DNA of 64,000 bases from Amblyornis subalaris (taxonomy: Eukaryota > Chordata > Aves > Passeriformes > Ptilonorhynchidae), in contig JACAXG010000122.1 of NCBI GenBank assembly GCA_018881555.1, positions 1,770,705 through 1,834,704 on the forward strand. Reading direction: 5' to 3'. Below are positions 35,296 to 49,000 of the stretch, piece by piece. Below the pieces are notes generated by a model, which was given only the letters and a program-made list of their open reading frames with translations, searched no databases and had not been told where the DNA came from. Made by a program: the position numbers and the translations under genes. Within the stretch, counting starts at the first letter, position 1. Every line of letters begins with the position of its first letter.

Positions 35296-36753
35296 AGAGG
35301 AGGCAAATCCCTGCCGTGCCTCCCTGCCCCTCAGCAGATATTTACAACTGCTACTAATTTGGCATTTCGAAGTGACTTGGCTCTGTGCCTGAATAATCCA
35401 GGTTAGAGGAAAGGATTGGAAACTGTACGCATGAAAATAAAACACCCAGAATGGGTCAGAATTCACAGGAAAGAAAAACAAAATGAAACTTCCTAACATT
35501 TTCATTAGCCAAGAGCAAAATGGAGAAGGCCATTTTATACAGTTAAAAGGGAAAGCTGAGAACTAGCTTTTACCAACCCCACCCCTTCTTCTTGTTATGT
35601 TAGTCTTTACTGAATGTATTGGCACAGCCAATTTGTGGTCATTAGCGTGAAACATCTTCACAAGACTGCTGCCTTTTCTCCCAGGATGGCTGCAGGAGCA
35701 ACTTTTATATGAATTGTTACCAAAGTCAAGCTAAAACATTCCACATTAAAAGCTGCTTAGGAAAATCTGGGCCTTTGGAAACTACTTTCTGTTAAGAACT
35801 GATTTTATTTCTATAATTCTTTCTCTGTTCCTTCCTATTCTACTAGTATTTTTTATACTCTTGAGGGCAGAAATGGAACTTCTCCAGCCTTGTTGTGAAA
35901 TTTTGACTATATCTTCAGTTACTTAAGTACAATGGAATAAATGGAATAAACGACATATATATATATATATGTATACATACACACACGCACACACACATAT
36001 AATCATGTATAATGTACAATATGGTGATCAAACAAGGACACCAGGGAACTGCAAATGAACTACATAAATTGTGCTGTCTCAAGGTTGGGAAAACACTAAT
36101 AAAACATTGTTGTTCCTTATTCAGCTGTGACACTGCAGGAACAAAAGCAGTATTTTGGAAAAAATACACACAAAAATGTGAGGAAAGAGGGGTAAGAGGA
36201 AAAACAGAACTCCAGAGCAAGTCTCTTTTTTTTTTTTTTGTGACTGTAATGGTGCCATTTTAACTTCAAAATGGAAATAGCTCTGTAAAAGCAAAACCAC
36301 AAATACAATCATTGCCCTCTGCCTTCTCAGATCTCACCTCTGTCAGAAACGAAAGGACAATGTCTGTGCTGTCCAAAGAGACATTCTCCTGCTGCTAGGA
36401 ACTGCAGTACTTTTGCAACGCTGACCCTTATTCCCTTACACTAGTCAGCACTGAGATCACCAACTAATTGCACAGAATCTACTCAGTATGTGATTCAAGG
36501 GCACCAGTTTCTTCTTTGAAAGGATTGCAACAGCTAGATTTTTCTAATTTGCTAGCAATTCTGTCAAAAGGAGCAGAAATCGTTCCATCTGAGCTAGAGA
36601 CCTGTGAGCTCACACTGGACTCTGGCTGAACTGTGTTGAACACGAAATGGCCATGCAAAATAGTGCAAGACCTTGGAAACAGGAATGGTGATTGAGAATA
36701 GTTAAGTCTGAGAACAGTTAAATCTGATAACATACACAAACACAAGGAGCATG
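35296..36753. other. Non-coding stretch with short simple repeats
   Basis: No exon or repeat family. A poly-T run is at 36226-36238. The frame at 35179-35505 only extends the CR1 sequence. Confidence 0.5.
35952..36002 (+). repeat. (TA)n(CA)n microsatellite
   Basis: acatatatatatatatatgt followed by atacatacacacacgcacacacacat. This is a compound dinucleotide microsatellite, likely polymorphic. Confidence 0.9.
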
Positions 36754-36758
36754 CTGGG

Positions 36759-37341
36759 TGTCCTAGTTACAGCTGGAGTAGAATTTATGTCTTCTCAGTA
36801 CTGTTACAGTGCTGTGTTTTGGATTCAGAATGAGAATGGTGCTGATAACACACTGATGTTTTGGGTTTTGCTAAATTGTGTTTATCCTAAATCAAGGAAT
36901 TTTTTTTTTTTCTTTGTCTCATGCTCTGCCAGCGAGGAGATACACAAAAAACCCAACAAACTAGGAGGGACCATAGCAGGGACAGGTGACCTGGACTGGC
37001 CAAAGGGATATTCCACACCACAGAACATCATGCCCAGTACAAAAACTGGGGGGAGTCACCCAGAAGTGCAGCTGATCTGGGTTCAGGAGAAGGGTCTGGC
37101 CCCAATCAGTGGGTGGTGAGCAACTGCAGTGTGCAGCACTTGTTTTTTTACCTTTTTATTATCATTATTATTATTATTTACCAATATTATCATATTTTAC
37201 GTTATTTTCAATTATGAAACTGTTCTTATCTCACATACAAGTTTTACTTTGATTTTCTTTCCCCGTCCACTGGGTTGGGCAGGGAAGGGAAGGAGGGAGC
37301 AGCTGCGAGGTGTTTCATCTCCATGGATTAAAACCATGACA
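36759..37341 (+). mobile_element. ERVL-type solo LTR, 583 bp
   Basis: It starts TGTCCTAGTTACAGCTGG and ends ggattaaaaccatgaca. In between come gtgctgtgttttggattcagaatgagaat, ctgataacacactgatgtttt, caaagggatattcca, acagaacatcatgcccagtacaaaaactggggg, and an ATT-rich run leading to aattatgaaactgttcttatctca, an arrangement I know from a very common avian ERVL LTR. It is flanked by ctggg (36754-36758) and ctggc (37342-37346), a 5-bp duplication with one change. The tata box of the family is degraded here (cagtacaaaaact). Confidence 0.85.
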
Positions 37342-37346
37342 CTGGC

Positions 37347-40300
37347 TCACTTATCTGGCCCTGTATGTACAATTGATTGACATTGTAAATACTGGAACAA
37401 ACAAGCCTGGATGGCTTCTGGCTGTCTTTACCATGCCCAAAAAAAGAAGTCTCACCAAAACGTTTAAAGGACCCATCAATGACATGTAGTAGAAAGTGTA
37501 TTTTACAATAAAAACTTTCTCATTTGACATACCATCACAATTACTTGCATAACTTCTGGATTTTTACAGTATCCTGTGTTATATCACTATTACAAAATAA
37601 AATACAAAAAATAGTTTTGCTTAAGCTTTCACAGAATTGTTTAACCAGGACTAACAATCTCTCATTTCCTCTAAAGACTAAACCACTTTGTATATCATGC
37701 AGACATTGGTAGGTATCTAAACCAAAGGGTTTCTTGATATAGCACATTTCAATATAGCACAATGAATGGGTACAGATCAGCAGTAAAAGCAGAGCAGATT
37801 CAGTTGGCTTAACCTTACTTGGCCTGGGTGTGGAACACATATCCAAGGAGGCAGAGCGAAAAAATTGGAAGAAAAATACTAATTTCAGTGTTAACTGAAG
37901 GGACAGCAGTGAAGGATCACTAGAAATGTCTCTACAATTTCTGGAAACATGAGAGTGTGGTTATGATGCTCTTGCAATTAGTTCAGCATAAAAGCTTGGG
38001 AGCAATAGAGCAATATTGCTGAAAGAGAGGGGGGTCAAACAAACTGTTAACATTTGCGCATCTATCTGAGGATGGCAAGGTTAAGTTTGTTCTCTATTAT
38101 TCCTACATTGAACTGAAACAGATACAGGTGGAAGAAGGATAAGTATACATGAAGTAATAAGTAATATGATAAATACAGATGAAGATGTGCTCACAGCCAG
38201 AGGCAGGCCTGCCAAGAGTGACAAGGGAGGCAGAGGGAATGAGGGAAACTTCCAGGGCTGTAGCTGTTGTGGAGAATTTAAGATGGCAGAGAGTCTTGCC
38301 TCATCTCTTCTCTCTCATCAGTCCATTCCTGGATGTTGAGAAGCTACAGTTTGTTCAGATGTCCAGATGGGTCATTAAATACATTATCTAACTCCCAGCT
38401 GAAGTATGGATGTTTTGTAAGAAAAAAACCTTGCTCTGAAAACTTTACATTACAAAAAAGCAAGTTAGGTAAAGAAGCAGCACATAGAAAAGAAATAACT
38501 TGCAGACCATTACAAAAAGACCTCCAGTTTTCCAGCTATACCCAACTATACTGACAACATGGACTTTGTGTTCCCAGTCCTGTGTAACATACTGGAACAC
38601 TGGTGGTCTTAGTAAAGTGTAAAAAGAAGTTCAGTTTTTTCACAGAGGATGGCACATCTGTCTCTGTAAATAATTTCTGGCCTCTCCACCTCTCCCTTAT
38701 ACAGGAACAGCTGCTCATGAAGTCTCTCACAGGACCAGAGCAGCAGGAGAACGACTCTGAATGAAGTGGTGCAGTTTGTACTGCTATACCAAACCTTGCA
38801 ATCTATTCCATTGAGAAAGGGAATTAGGCGTGGAATGTGTGAGAATGAATTCCCCAGGAGAAACTGAAAAATTAAGACACAGTTTCCCAGTATGAACAGT
38901 TAAGTTGTTCTTTCTCAATTAGCAACAGAAAATGCTATCAGCTTTTAATCTCTAATGTAGATAAAGGTATTCTTACTCAGCTGTTAACTATTAACTTGAA
39001 AGACAGATTTAGTAAGCGGTGGAAATGCTGGATAACAGAAATGGTATCTGCCCAGACCTGGAAAAAGCACTCTCAGTTGGATGCAGCAATTGAAAACTCT
39101 CTTTGTCTGTAATTCCTCTCTGCTACTAACTATGAAATCTGCTGTTACACTTTAAACACAAAAAACCCCTAATTACATGTCATAGAGAGACAAAACATCT
39201 AAAATTACAAGAGCAGTAGGAATCAGAAATTAACAATTCCAAAAATGGATAGCACATATATAAAGTGGTAAAACACAAAACGTAACGTAGAAAAAATCAC
39301 AAAACTGAGTAAACCCCAAAACTTCTTTATTTCACCAGCTAACAGGATTACTTTGCTAACATATCAAAGCAACTTCTGAACAGGAGTGGAAATAATCAAA
39401 GCCACTTGATTCTTTCTTACAGAAGAAAAAAAATTAACTGGGAGTATGCCATAGCAAATTGGTTAATTGTACTTTATTAAGTGACTCTAATCAGACGTTA
39501 CACACCAGTCCATTAACCAAACAATGATTTAATGCCTTTACTCAGCTGTAATTATAGAACAGAGATTAAAAAAATGGCATTTAACACAGGTAGGTCCTTC
39601 CTTAAATTAGTTTCACATGCCATTAAAGCTCCTCAGCTTTTGGGCAAACTGCAGTTTTATAGATTGGTGTAGTACTTGCAATTACTGCTAATTGCTATGA
39701 GGAATGATTGTAGTATCTCTGGAACGCATCAGTTGCTGACACTATTTAAATGTGACAACTTCATGGCTAACAAGTGTACATGTTACTGATGTACCATTAC
39801 TTGTAAGTGATTAATAAAAGTGTTCTACCTTTATAACTGGAAATTCAATAGGTGCTTTATCTCATATAAGGGTAGATCTGTATTTTCTCTCATAATAGGC
39901 CAGTTTATGTGTCCAAAAGTATCTAAAGTAGCAGTTAATCCTCAAACAGTCTCAACTGGATCAGGGGATTATTCATGTAATCAAGTACAATACAGGCACT
40001 CATTATCAGGCACTCATGCAGCTGGAATAGCTGAAAGCCTGTGACCAGCACACGGGAAGCATGATAATGTCTCTAACACAAACCTGTTTGTGGAGGAAGG
40101 TTCTCCTTTGCACATCACACCGTCTGGAACAAGGCAAGACCATAAACACCTCCCTTCAGTGACAAAGACATTTAAACTGTACATTAAACACATGCTGTAG
40201 TACATATGTGATGTGCAGATGCATCCATACCCGGCAGATGCTGGCTTTGAAAGAAGAGTACATTTTCTCTATGCCGACTTCAGAGAATAAACCATCAGAG

Positions 40301-42091
40301 AAGAGAGACACTCTCAGTCTCTAGGAATGATGATGTAATCCCTGCTTGTGCCACACCTACAGTAGTAGATAAATGTACAGCCTCGCAGGCTACAGAAGCA
40401 GGGGGGGGATGCACTGTGCTGTGGAGGCAAGAGCTGGAGAGAGAAAAAATTCCAGTTAAAAAAAGTATTTTACAAATCATTCAAGACTCAAACATGGACC
40501 TGAAAGAGAATCTGTATCATTCATATTGATGAGATACATCGCAGTGTTTCTGAAGATTTTTGAAGACACATGATGCTGCTACAAATGCTACAGCCAGTGT
40601 GAGATGGGTGGGAAGCATTCCCACAAGTTACTGATGATTATCTGACCAGAGTTAACCTTGGCATCAACAACACTGATGCCCAGTGCAGATCTTCACAAAT
40701 CTGAAGTTCTGGCACTGTTCCTATGCATATGAATGGGCATCACATAAAAAAGAAAGCAAAGAACTAAGAGGAATGGACCAAGGTGTATGAGTGACTAGTC
40801 ATTTCAATGACAACAACTATGGGCTAATGCATTTTTTAAAACGAAAAACATAAAATCTAAGGACATCAGGAGTCAGAGTTCACTTTGTGATTCCAGTGCC
40901 AGACTTTTCCTCACTGAGGAACTGTTGTCGGCAACTACGCTAGTGGGAATTCACAACCTGACCTATTGTGTAAACATAATTCCTGAGGCAGCAGACATGT
41001 GGCAAGCTGGTGAGCACTTGAATACAGTGGCTCTTTGTGACAGAAGCTTACAGGCACCCCAAGAAATAATCCAAGACCATTCACCTGACACCATGGCAGG
41101 ATCAGCTGTAGCTATGTCATTACTGACAAGTTTGTTATAACCTTCTCTTGCAGACCACCCAGACGCTGCATTCACAGCAATCTGTTCCCATGCCTCCCTC
41201 TCCTACAGTTCAGAAGCACATGGGTATACTGCCCACGGATGGTACATGTACCACTGGCACTGCCAACAGGACGAAGTTGGTCTTTCTATGGTGACATTAA
41301 AATATATCTTAAAATTACATATTTGTATACCATACTTCTTGGCAGTATCATCTCTGCCAGGCTAAGCAACCTGCCACTAGACTGCCCTATTCGCAGTTAG
41401 ATCAGATAGATCCCATGTCTCTCTTGTCAAATTCCTCTCTTTTTCTCCTGCTAGGCCACATCTGTCTTGGATGTCTGAAGTGTCTAAAACAGGACCATGG
41501 TTTTACAACTGGATAGGGCAGAAGGCTGACTTCACATGCATTTTTTTCAAATCACATTCTTATTCAGAAGTGCATTAAACTGATGGTTAACTATAACAAA
41601 AAGAATATTTGTTATTTATACATATTACAGATACTTCTTTGCAAGCACTGTGAAGGGTCTTGTCACAACTGACATCTGGGGTTTCGCTTCTCTGCCTCCT
41701 ACTGGGATGGGGCAGTTTTAATTTCTGTCAAGGTTTCTGTCTGATATTTCTTAGAACAAGAGAATGGATTCAAGAATTTCTCTGTACGTGGGATCAAGGG
41801 CCTAAAAGATACTTGCTGAATTATTAAGTCCTTGTCCCCAAAAGTACACCACATTACAGCCTGACCTCTATCAAATGTACTTAAGGTACTCAGGTCTCTA
41901 AGGATTTCATCTACTCTCACTCCTTTTGAAAGAAGACTGAAATGGAAGTTCAGGGTCTATCTTCTCTGCACTCTTTCACAAGTTGCTCATACTCATACAT
42001 GATTCTTCTAGTATTGTCTCTTACCTCAAATTGATCACCTACCACTATGAAACTAATTGATTTGACATAGTTTTGAAAAGTACTAATATCT
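37347..42091. other. Non-coding stretch, nothing recognised
   Basis: AT-rich DNA with no exon, RNA or repeat family recognised. Confidence 0.5.
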
Positions 42092-42096
42092 CTCTG

Positions 42097-42806
42097 TGTC
42101 CTGGGTTAGTCATATATTCTATTACCACCCACAAAAGCTGGATAAATTTCATAATTACACACCTGGGACTCTTTGCCTCAGCTGAGATAAGCACTCCGGC
42201 CGACAGGATTATCTAATCTCAGCTAATGGCCCATTAGCACATAGCCCGACCCTGGATCATCAGAGGAGCCTGATCATCGGAGGACCCTGGGGATCATCCA
42301 AGCTCACTACCGAGCAACCAATAGAACATCGGGAAGATCATCTTCCATCGTGAAAGTCTCCACCCCTGGGGGAGGTGTCAGCCAAGAAACACAGCATAAA
42401 AACAAGGGTTTTGGATGGGAGAAAGAACCCTCGACTCAATGGGACTCCACTCTTGGGACTCCCCTCTCAATGGGACTCTTGACTCAACTCGACTCCACTC
42501 CTCAGAATTGGATTCAGCTAGCTACTCCACTCCTCGGAACTGGACTCAGCTACTCCACTCCACTACCGGGACTGGACTACCAGGCCTTTCTGCAGGACCA
42601 GTGCCTAACTGGAGTACACAGCTACCACCCTGATCAACAGGGTGTCAGGTTGTACCGTGACTCTGTCGGTTTGTTTAAGCCCGTGTTTCTGTATTACTGC
42701 ATTTGTTTTAACCTATTTTATTAAAATTGTAATTTTGACCTAAAATCTCTTGAGGTATTTTGTGGAGGGTTAATTTCCCCTGCTGGTTTAGAGTCAAACC
42801 AGCACA
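42097..42806 (+). mobile_element. ERVL-type solo LTR, sister of 30339-31069
   Basis: Starts TGTCCTGGGTTAGTCAT, ends agagtcaaaccagcaca, with flanks ctctg (42092-42096) and ctctt (42807-42811), a 5-bp duplication with one mismatch. It shares the TGTCCTGGGTTA start, gagataagcactccggccgacag, ctcagctaatggcccatt, ttttattaaaattgtaattttgacc and the ttcccctgctggttt end with the minus-strand LTR at 30339. The block 42430-42575 contains repeated (a)ctccactcct(c)ggaactgga units. No internal retroviral sequence. Confidence 0.85.
42428..42575 (+). repeat. Degenerate minisatellite inside the LTR
   Basis: Repeated units built on gactccactc / ggaactggactcagctactccactcc occur about six times with variable spacing. 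The sister LTR has a shorter, related run (gtccagtgg/ggtctggtag units) at 30560-30640 on the other strand. Confidence 0.7.
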
Positions 42807-42811
42807 CTCTT

Positions 42812-43898
42812 CTCACATTTTCACCAGAGAAAATGAAATAACTGAGAAGCCTTTCACAGCATGACAGCCCAGGGAAGCCCTTCCTCCTTCAATAAGTCCC
42901 ATGTCAGGAGTGCTGCTTTAGAAACCAAGACAGTTATAGCCCCAGCTTCCTCGAAGCGGACTCTGACAATGTTTTCAAAACCCCCAAAACAACCAAGACT
43001 GAGAGCTCAAGTTTGCCACTGCATGCTACTGCCAAGGAAAGCCTGAAGAAAAACAGGACACCATGGAACCTTTAATTTGGAATTTTGATTGCAAGAACCG
43101 ATTTGAAATTCAGACACTCACAAACAATCCAAATAAACCTACTTTCTCCAGCCCTACATAAGACTAGTTCTTTCTGTTTTGGAATGCCAAATAAAGAGCT
43201 TAAGCAATCAATGCTACATTTGATAGCCCCCAAGCTGGAGGCTCCTGATCTTTCAAGGGACATAAGTCAGAAGACTATCCCGGGAGATAAGCACATTGAA
43301 ACAACAACAAAGACATATTTTTTAGTGAAGAGGTTTTACATATACATAGACATTCACAATTACATAACTTGCATATTTGTTTTACCTTTGAAAGGAAGAT
43401 GGTTATGAAGTTACTGATCCTGCTTGAAGAATCATCAAACATAAAAAAATAAATTTCTTAAAAATTTTAAACATGCTTTTATCATGGCTTTTAGGTAAAG
43501 TTCAACCATTATTAAAAATCGATTCTTTTCAGGCTTTTTGAATGAAGTTGGGAAGAAAAATTAGTTCTGTACATAAGCAAAGTGCATCAATATTTCAACA
43601 CCCTATAAACTTCATTTATTTAATTCCCATTAAATCGTGACTCTTCTGAACTAAAGTCCTGGTGCTACTCACTATCTTGAATCCTTTCTTTATCAAGACA
43701 AAGACTTTTCTTTATCTGAACAAACGTTTCAGATGTTTTGCCACGATCGCAAAGATATGGAGGACATGATTTCAAGCAATGGACAGCATCGGTGGCCACT
43801 GAAAGTACCCTTGGTTACAGTATCTAACCACTCAAGATGCCTAAACCAAGAAGGTTGGCCAGAAAAACTATCTGAAAAGAAAGCCTTGTGAAGGAGGA
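42812..43898. other. Region downstream of the SUSD1 transmembrane exon
   Basis: No other exon is recognised. On the minus strand AATAAA occurs at 43615-43620, about 280 bases after a read-through stop at 43899-43901, so this could be the 3' UTR of a read-through form of SUSD1. Confidence 0.4.
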
Positions 43899-43929
43899 CT
43901 ACAAAACTGGAGGCAGTAACGCCACATAC

Positions 43930-44023
43930 CGTGCCATGGAGAATGACAGGAACAGTATAAGGCAGACAGCAGCCACTGACCCTAATCCAACAGCCGTCAT
44001 GTATTGCAGAGTGGGTGATAAAT
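43930..44023 (-). CDS. SUSD1: SUSD1 exon: transmembrane segment
   Basis: 94-nt exon with acceptor tgatactttctttcag and donor CACG|gtatgt. It adds two bases to the codon begun in the previous exon, then encodes L-S-P-T-L-Q-Y-M-T, followed by the hydrophobic helix A-V-G-L-G-S-V-A-A-V-C-L-I-L-F-L-S-F-S and M-A-R. The sequence G-L-G-S-x-A-x-V-x-x-x-L-x-F-L-S-F-S agrees with the SUSD1 transmembrane region. It ends in phase 2. If the donor is not used, the frame reads on as R-Y-V-A-L-L-P-P-V-L and stops at 43899-43901, which would end the protein right after the helix. I cannot tell from sequence alone which end is used. Confidence 0.78.
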
Positions 44024-46053
44024 CTGAAAGAAAGTATCAAACAATTCAAACAAACAAACCAAATAGTGTAGCTTCAGTCTAGGGACTGAACAACAAAGTC
44101 TGCTCATAGCTAAAGTATGGTAACAAAACCTTGATGCTGGATTTACAGCTCAGCCAAGTAGTAATGGAGCTGACTCTCTAGTAGTTACCATCCAGTCGAG
44201 GAAGAAAGATTAACTGGAGTATTTAAAAATTATTATTACACTCATTTTTGGTAAAAGATATACCTGTCCTTACTACACTGTAACATCAGTTTCCATCAGC
44301 AAGTTACACATCTCTAGGGGACACATCAGCCCTCCATAAAAATTACAGAATTGCCTTCCCTCCATATTGTAGAGTGTATTTCATGAAAAACCCTAGAACT
44401 TCCTTTTATTTATTTCTTGCAGAAGAAAGTGTGCTTTTAACAGTTTTCTACCATTTTTTATGACAATGATCTATCACACAATTTGTAGCTTTGTCTAGCT
44501 AGATGGCATCTGAAACGCAGTCATTTCGTGTAGATTTATTTTACAGATTATCCTTCCACACAAGTTGAATTAAGAAATACTCCTCAAAGGATTCAGCAAG
44601 CCAAAAATACTCTCAACTTCAGCTGCAGAAGTACATTAGGCAAGGGATACTTTGACTAGGGAGTCCATTCAATATAAAAGCAAATGGATTTACAACAAAA
44701 AACCAAAGACCTGACCTGTCTTACTCCCATCTTCCAGTGTCCATTCTTTTAACCCCCAAACCAAAATCCACCTATTTGTAAGACAGCCTTTGAAGGTGCC
44801 GCACATGTTGACAAACGACAAATTCAGAAAAGGACAGCTTTCTGTCTTTCCTTTCTAGAAGTTATGCTACAGCTCCTACCTATAGAGTCCTAGCAATGGA
44901 ACCCTCAAACCTAAGGAATCCCCAATCTTAGCAGAGTCTCCACAACAAAAAACTGCCTACATTATATTCTAAGTGTGGTGGTAAATTAACTAGGTCAAAA
45001 GAGTAATTAACTGAAGAAAACCTAGAAATAAACACAGTTGTCGCCAGAAGGTCAGTTACAGTGATAATCAGACATGGAGGAGATGTGGACCTCAAGCACT
45101 CCATGCACAACATGATTTGATGTTCCAAGGTACTGGGTCACTCTCCAGTGTTGATGCCTTTCCTAACTCATATTTGTGAGACTTTCAACTTAAAAGCAGA
45201 ATTTAGGGCTCGTAGGAGACTCCAGTGGTGCTGCTTTCTTTTTCAGGAGAGGCAAATGTTTGCTTTTTGCTGAGACACGAGATGGTTAAGAGTAGTTTCA
45301 ACAATGGTGGAAAGGATGGAAACTTGATCTCTGGTGGATTCCAAACTCCTCTGAGGTAAACTCATTAATTGGAAACATTTTATAGTTAAAAAGTAAATAA
45401 AAATAAAACCACACTGAGAAATTTACTGGGTTTTAAAGTTATGCCACTATACACTTAAGAAACTGTACTGATAAGAATTAGCCATATTCTTCATTTTTGC
45501 ACAGTATCTTTTATTTTTTTAAGATCATAAAAATACTTAATACATAAAATCTTAATACATAAAAATTCTCAAAGGACCACCTGAACATTCCAAAATAAAT
45601 AATGTGGCCTCTAAAAGCTAGAAATTGTTGTGCGGTTTTTGTGTTGTTGTTGTTGTTCTTTGGATTTTTTAGTTATCGTTGTTGTTCTTTGATTGATTTT
45701 AATCTTTAAGCCAATATAGAACTATCTTAAAATAGGCTTCCAGAATTTCACATTTTCTGTGCTTCAAATCCTTTGTGCACAAAAATTGCTGTAAAGATTA
45801 GGATGTGATGCATAGAAATAACAACACTGAAAACTAGGAAAAAACAAGATAATCCATTTTAGAATGGCTTGCTGAATCCATTAGAATGGAATACTGAAGA
45901 ACAAGGAAAATTTTCTCTCTCTAATCTTTTCAATTCTTGAAGTCAACAGATCATTAATGGCAAATGAAGAAGCAGTCACAGCAATTATTAGTTTATGGTG
46001 CCAAGCAAAGTCATGACAACTTATACTTTTAATTGAAGGAAAAATTGACTTAC
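44024..46053 (-). other. SUSD1 intron
   Basis: AT-rich intron with no repeat family or exon recognised. A short GTT/TTG microsatellite lies near 45645-45660. Confidence 0.65.
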
Positions 46054-46093
46054 TTTTAATTTGTGCCCAAACAGCACAGGACTGTGTTCTCAC
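46054..46093 (-). CDS. SUSD1: SUSD1 exon: juxtamembrane linker
   Basis: A 40-nt exon, much too short to find by length alone, but with acceptor ctccatttttag and a consensus donor gtaagt. It encodes V-R-T-Q-S-C-A-V-W-A-Q-I-K plus one base. S-C-A-V-W-A-Q-[IV]-K is the stretch that leads into the transmembrane helix of SUSD1. It starts in phase 0, matching the end of the 50170-50425 exon (S-E-W-N-K), and ends in phase 1, matching the start of the 43930-44023 exon. Confidence 0.78.
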
Positions 46094-49000
46094 CTAAAAA
46101 TGGAGACATAAAAATCACTGTTTCTCATGAGATAAATATATTATTACCAACACCCTCTAAAAGATCAGCCATCCACAAAAATTACTGTTCGAAATGGAAT
46201 TTGTTATTTCCCCGGTAGCAGCCTCTATTTTGTCTTAAAAGATTATAAATTATAAAAATAAGATTAGACATAGAGTTTTGATGAATGGCTGGCTCTAGTC
46301 TTTTAGCTTATTACTCTTCCTTTCTTTCTACAACCCAGGCATATTAGTAACATGGAAGGATCTTTGAAGTTTCTTTGATAAGAATTCAGAATTATGAAAT
46401 GCTAAGATGAGGTTGAATATGCTGTGTTAATTCTTTCCCATGCAGAACATGTATGTTAAAATATAGTATCTGATGGCACGTTTTCCAAATACTAGATGCA
46501 GCATTTTCTTCAGTTATGACAACTTGCTTGGTAATTTTTAATAACTTTTATAGAATACTTACAGTGGTTCATGTTCACAGCAGTTAAATAAATGTTTATC
46601 AGGGGTCTGCTTTTGCAGACTTGTTAAGCAAGTTTGATTTTTTTACAGTAAGCTTTGGTCCCTGTAGAGCATTTTCCCCCAGCTCTTCATAGTCACAAAT
46701 ACACAAAAAGTTCTATTCTAGGTTCTATTGTCCATTGCGTAATTACTGTGAAGTGTATTTTTGTAGTGCTTCCTGCTAAATGACTTTCAGACATTCACAT
46801 AATACATACAAATTACTTATAATTTTTCATGTTGTAGCAAAGTGGGTATTATGTTCCTCTGAATAACAGTACATTTGAAAAAGAAGGCTACATTTTGAAG
46901 CATTTGCATAAAAGGATGAAGGCACATTTGTGTGCTTAATCTCATTTCTGTGTGTCTGCATGCTGAATTGTGGAATTTCAGTGATTCTTAAACCCATTAT
47001 TTAGAAGGAATTTTCTGGTTAATTAAAAAGACAAAAGACAAAGAAAATCTTAGCAGAGGAAAGATAAAGAGAAAGGGGTGGGTTTAAAAACTCAACCAAA
47101 TGCCAGATTATGGGGGCACTGATGTGAGTGCCATCATTTTGAAAGAGCTACCTTCCTGATGCAGTCCAGTGTGTAGAAAATCAGACATCTCCTGCCTATC
47201 AGGGAAGTTACAGAGGTCCCATGAATCTCAGCAGAGAAAAAAAATTAACAGAAAATAAAAACCTCACAGCAGACGCTCTTTTCAAGACCTCCAAATCTGA
47301 ACAAGGGAAAAATGAACATGATAATATGTCAGGGACATACATTAATAATGGTAATAAAAATTACAACCAAGCTATGATTTTGCAGCATGATGATACAAAT
47401 TGTACCATTCCCAGTACGAAAGGGGTCTGGAGACAGAAGGGACCCTTAAGGATGCCAGAATATAAAAGTGAATAATGAGAACATTAGTTAGGAGTCTATT
47501 ACATCTATTTCTAATTCATCTCTATTCAAATAGAAATGTGTTAACAAGTAAAAGACACTACAGAAATGCTCATTTCACAGGTATTAAAAATGGAAAGCCA
47601 AGCAATTTTTTAAAAAGAAGACTTTTAAATAGTAAATCTTGAATCCAAATTCAGTTATGTAAGTAATCAGATTTTTAGAAATTCTCAAAACCCAACAACC
47701 TTCAATTCATAATTCTGGGGTTTTTTTAACATTCTAATAACAACAATTGCACAAAATAAAAGAGCATGACAATTGAAGATAAACCAGTACTTCTGAACCA
47801 CCAGTCGAAGTTCCATTTCAAAGAAGCAGAGCTGAGAATTAAAGCTGTTAGGTATTTGCAGTCCTAATAATGATTCATAACTGTTGTATGTAACTTTGTG
47901 TATTTCATCAACCAACAAAAGCCACACAGGGAAGTGTACACTAAGGAGCTGATGCATTTTAAATGGTTGGAAGCAAGAGTGACTTCTACAAATAACTGTA
48001 ATATTAATCCATTAAATCAGTCGCCTAGAAAATATGTCTGCAAATGTTAGCAATGAAAGATCAGGAAATAAACCATAAGAAAGAGAAAGAATAATGTAAG
48101 TTAGAAGCATCTTAATAAACAGCTGGCAGAGATGTATAAGAATCTACTTTGTTCTGTGCAGCAAAAACCTCCACAAAAGCAAAAAAAGGAAAAATACCCC
48201 AGTACCAGAAAATACTGAAAGTAAAGCGCTAGGGAAACCAATGCAAAAAACCACAAGGATAAATAAACTAAGCTCAAAGATGTATTTAGTAGTGCTTAAA
48301 GAGGCTAAACTTGTATACATTTGACTGATTAAAAATCCTGCTCCACAGAGCAAATTTTTCTATAAAATACAGTTCATTATCCAAATTCCAGGATATTCTG
48401 GGCTAACTTAACATTATTTATGAATTGAAATGCCTTCTATTGTCATCTCCCTACTTTTCCCCTCACAAAATTAATTAAAAACTTCTGACAAACAACAGAC
48501 TTGTATTAGGATCAGAAACCACTTCATTTCTGCTACAAAACTCTATCAGACTATTGTTAAATAGATGTTACACAAAATACATACTGCACAGACCAGCAGA
48601 TACCAGCATCATCTTACTGCATGCACTTGTTTTATTTCACTCACTTTGGACTGAGGCAGTTACATTTCTTAACAGAAGCTGTTTTAACTTACTGAGATTT
48701 GTGTGTAGGTTTCCAAAATTGTAGAGAATGGATCAGTTTTTGCATGCCTCCTTGCTTTGCGCTACATACACAAAGCCCTAAAAACTCTATTTTAACTTTT
48801 TTCAGATGGCAAGGTGAGGCACTGTTTAGGTGCTTCTTTCTTTATTAGAGGTTGCTCAGTTCAGTTTTTATATTTGACATTCAGGAACTGCATTGCATGT
48901 AAAGAGATATCACTTGTCCCATGTGGGAAAATCTTTCTACTGCTGAGACTTACGTTATGAAAAAGTTAAAAACTGCTCACTTCTGAGATACATACCACTG

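Noticed and set aside
43729..44049. 106-codon minus-strand frame over the transmembrane exon
   Set aside because: It is in a different frame from the SUSD1 exon, whose reading is fixed by the phases of neighbouring exons and the membrane helix.
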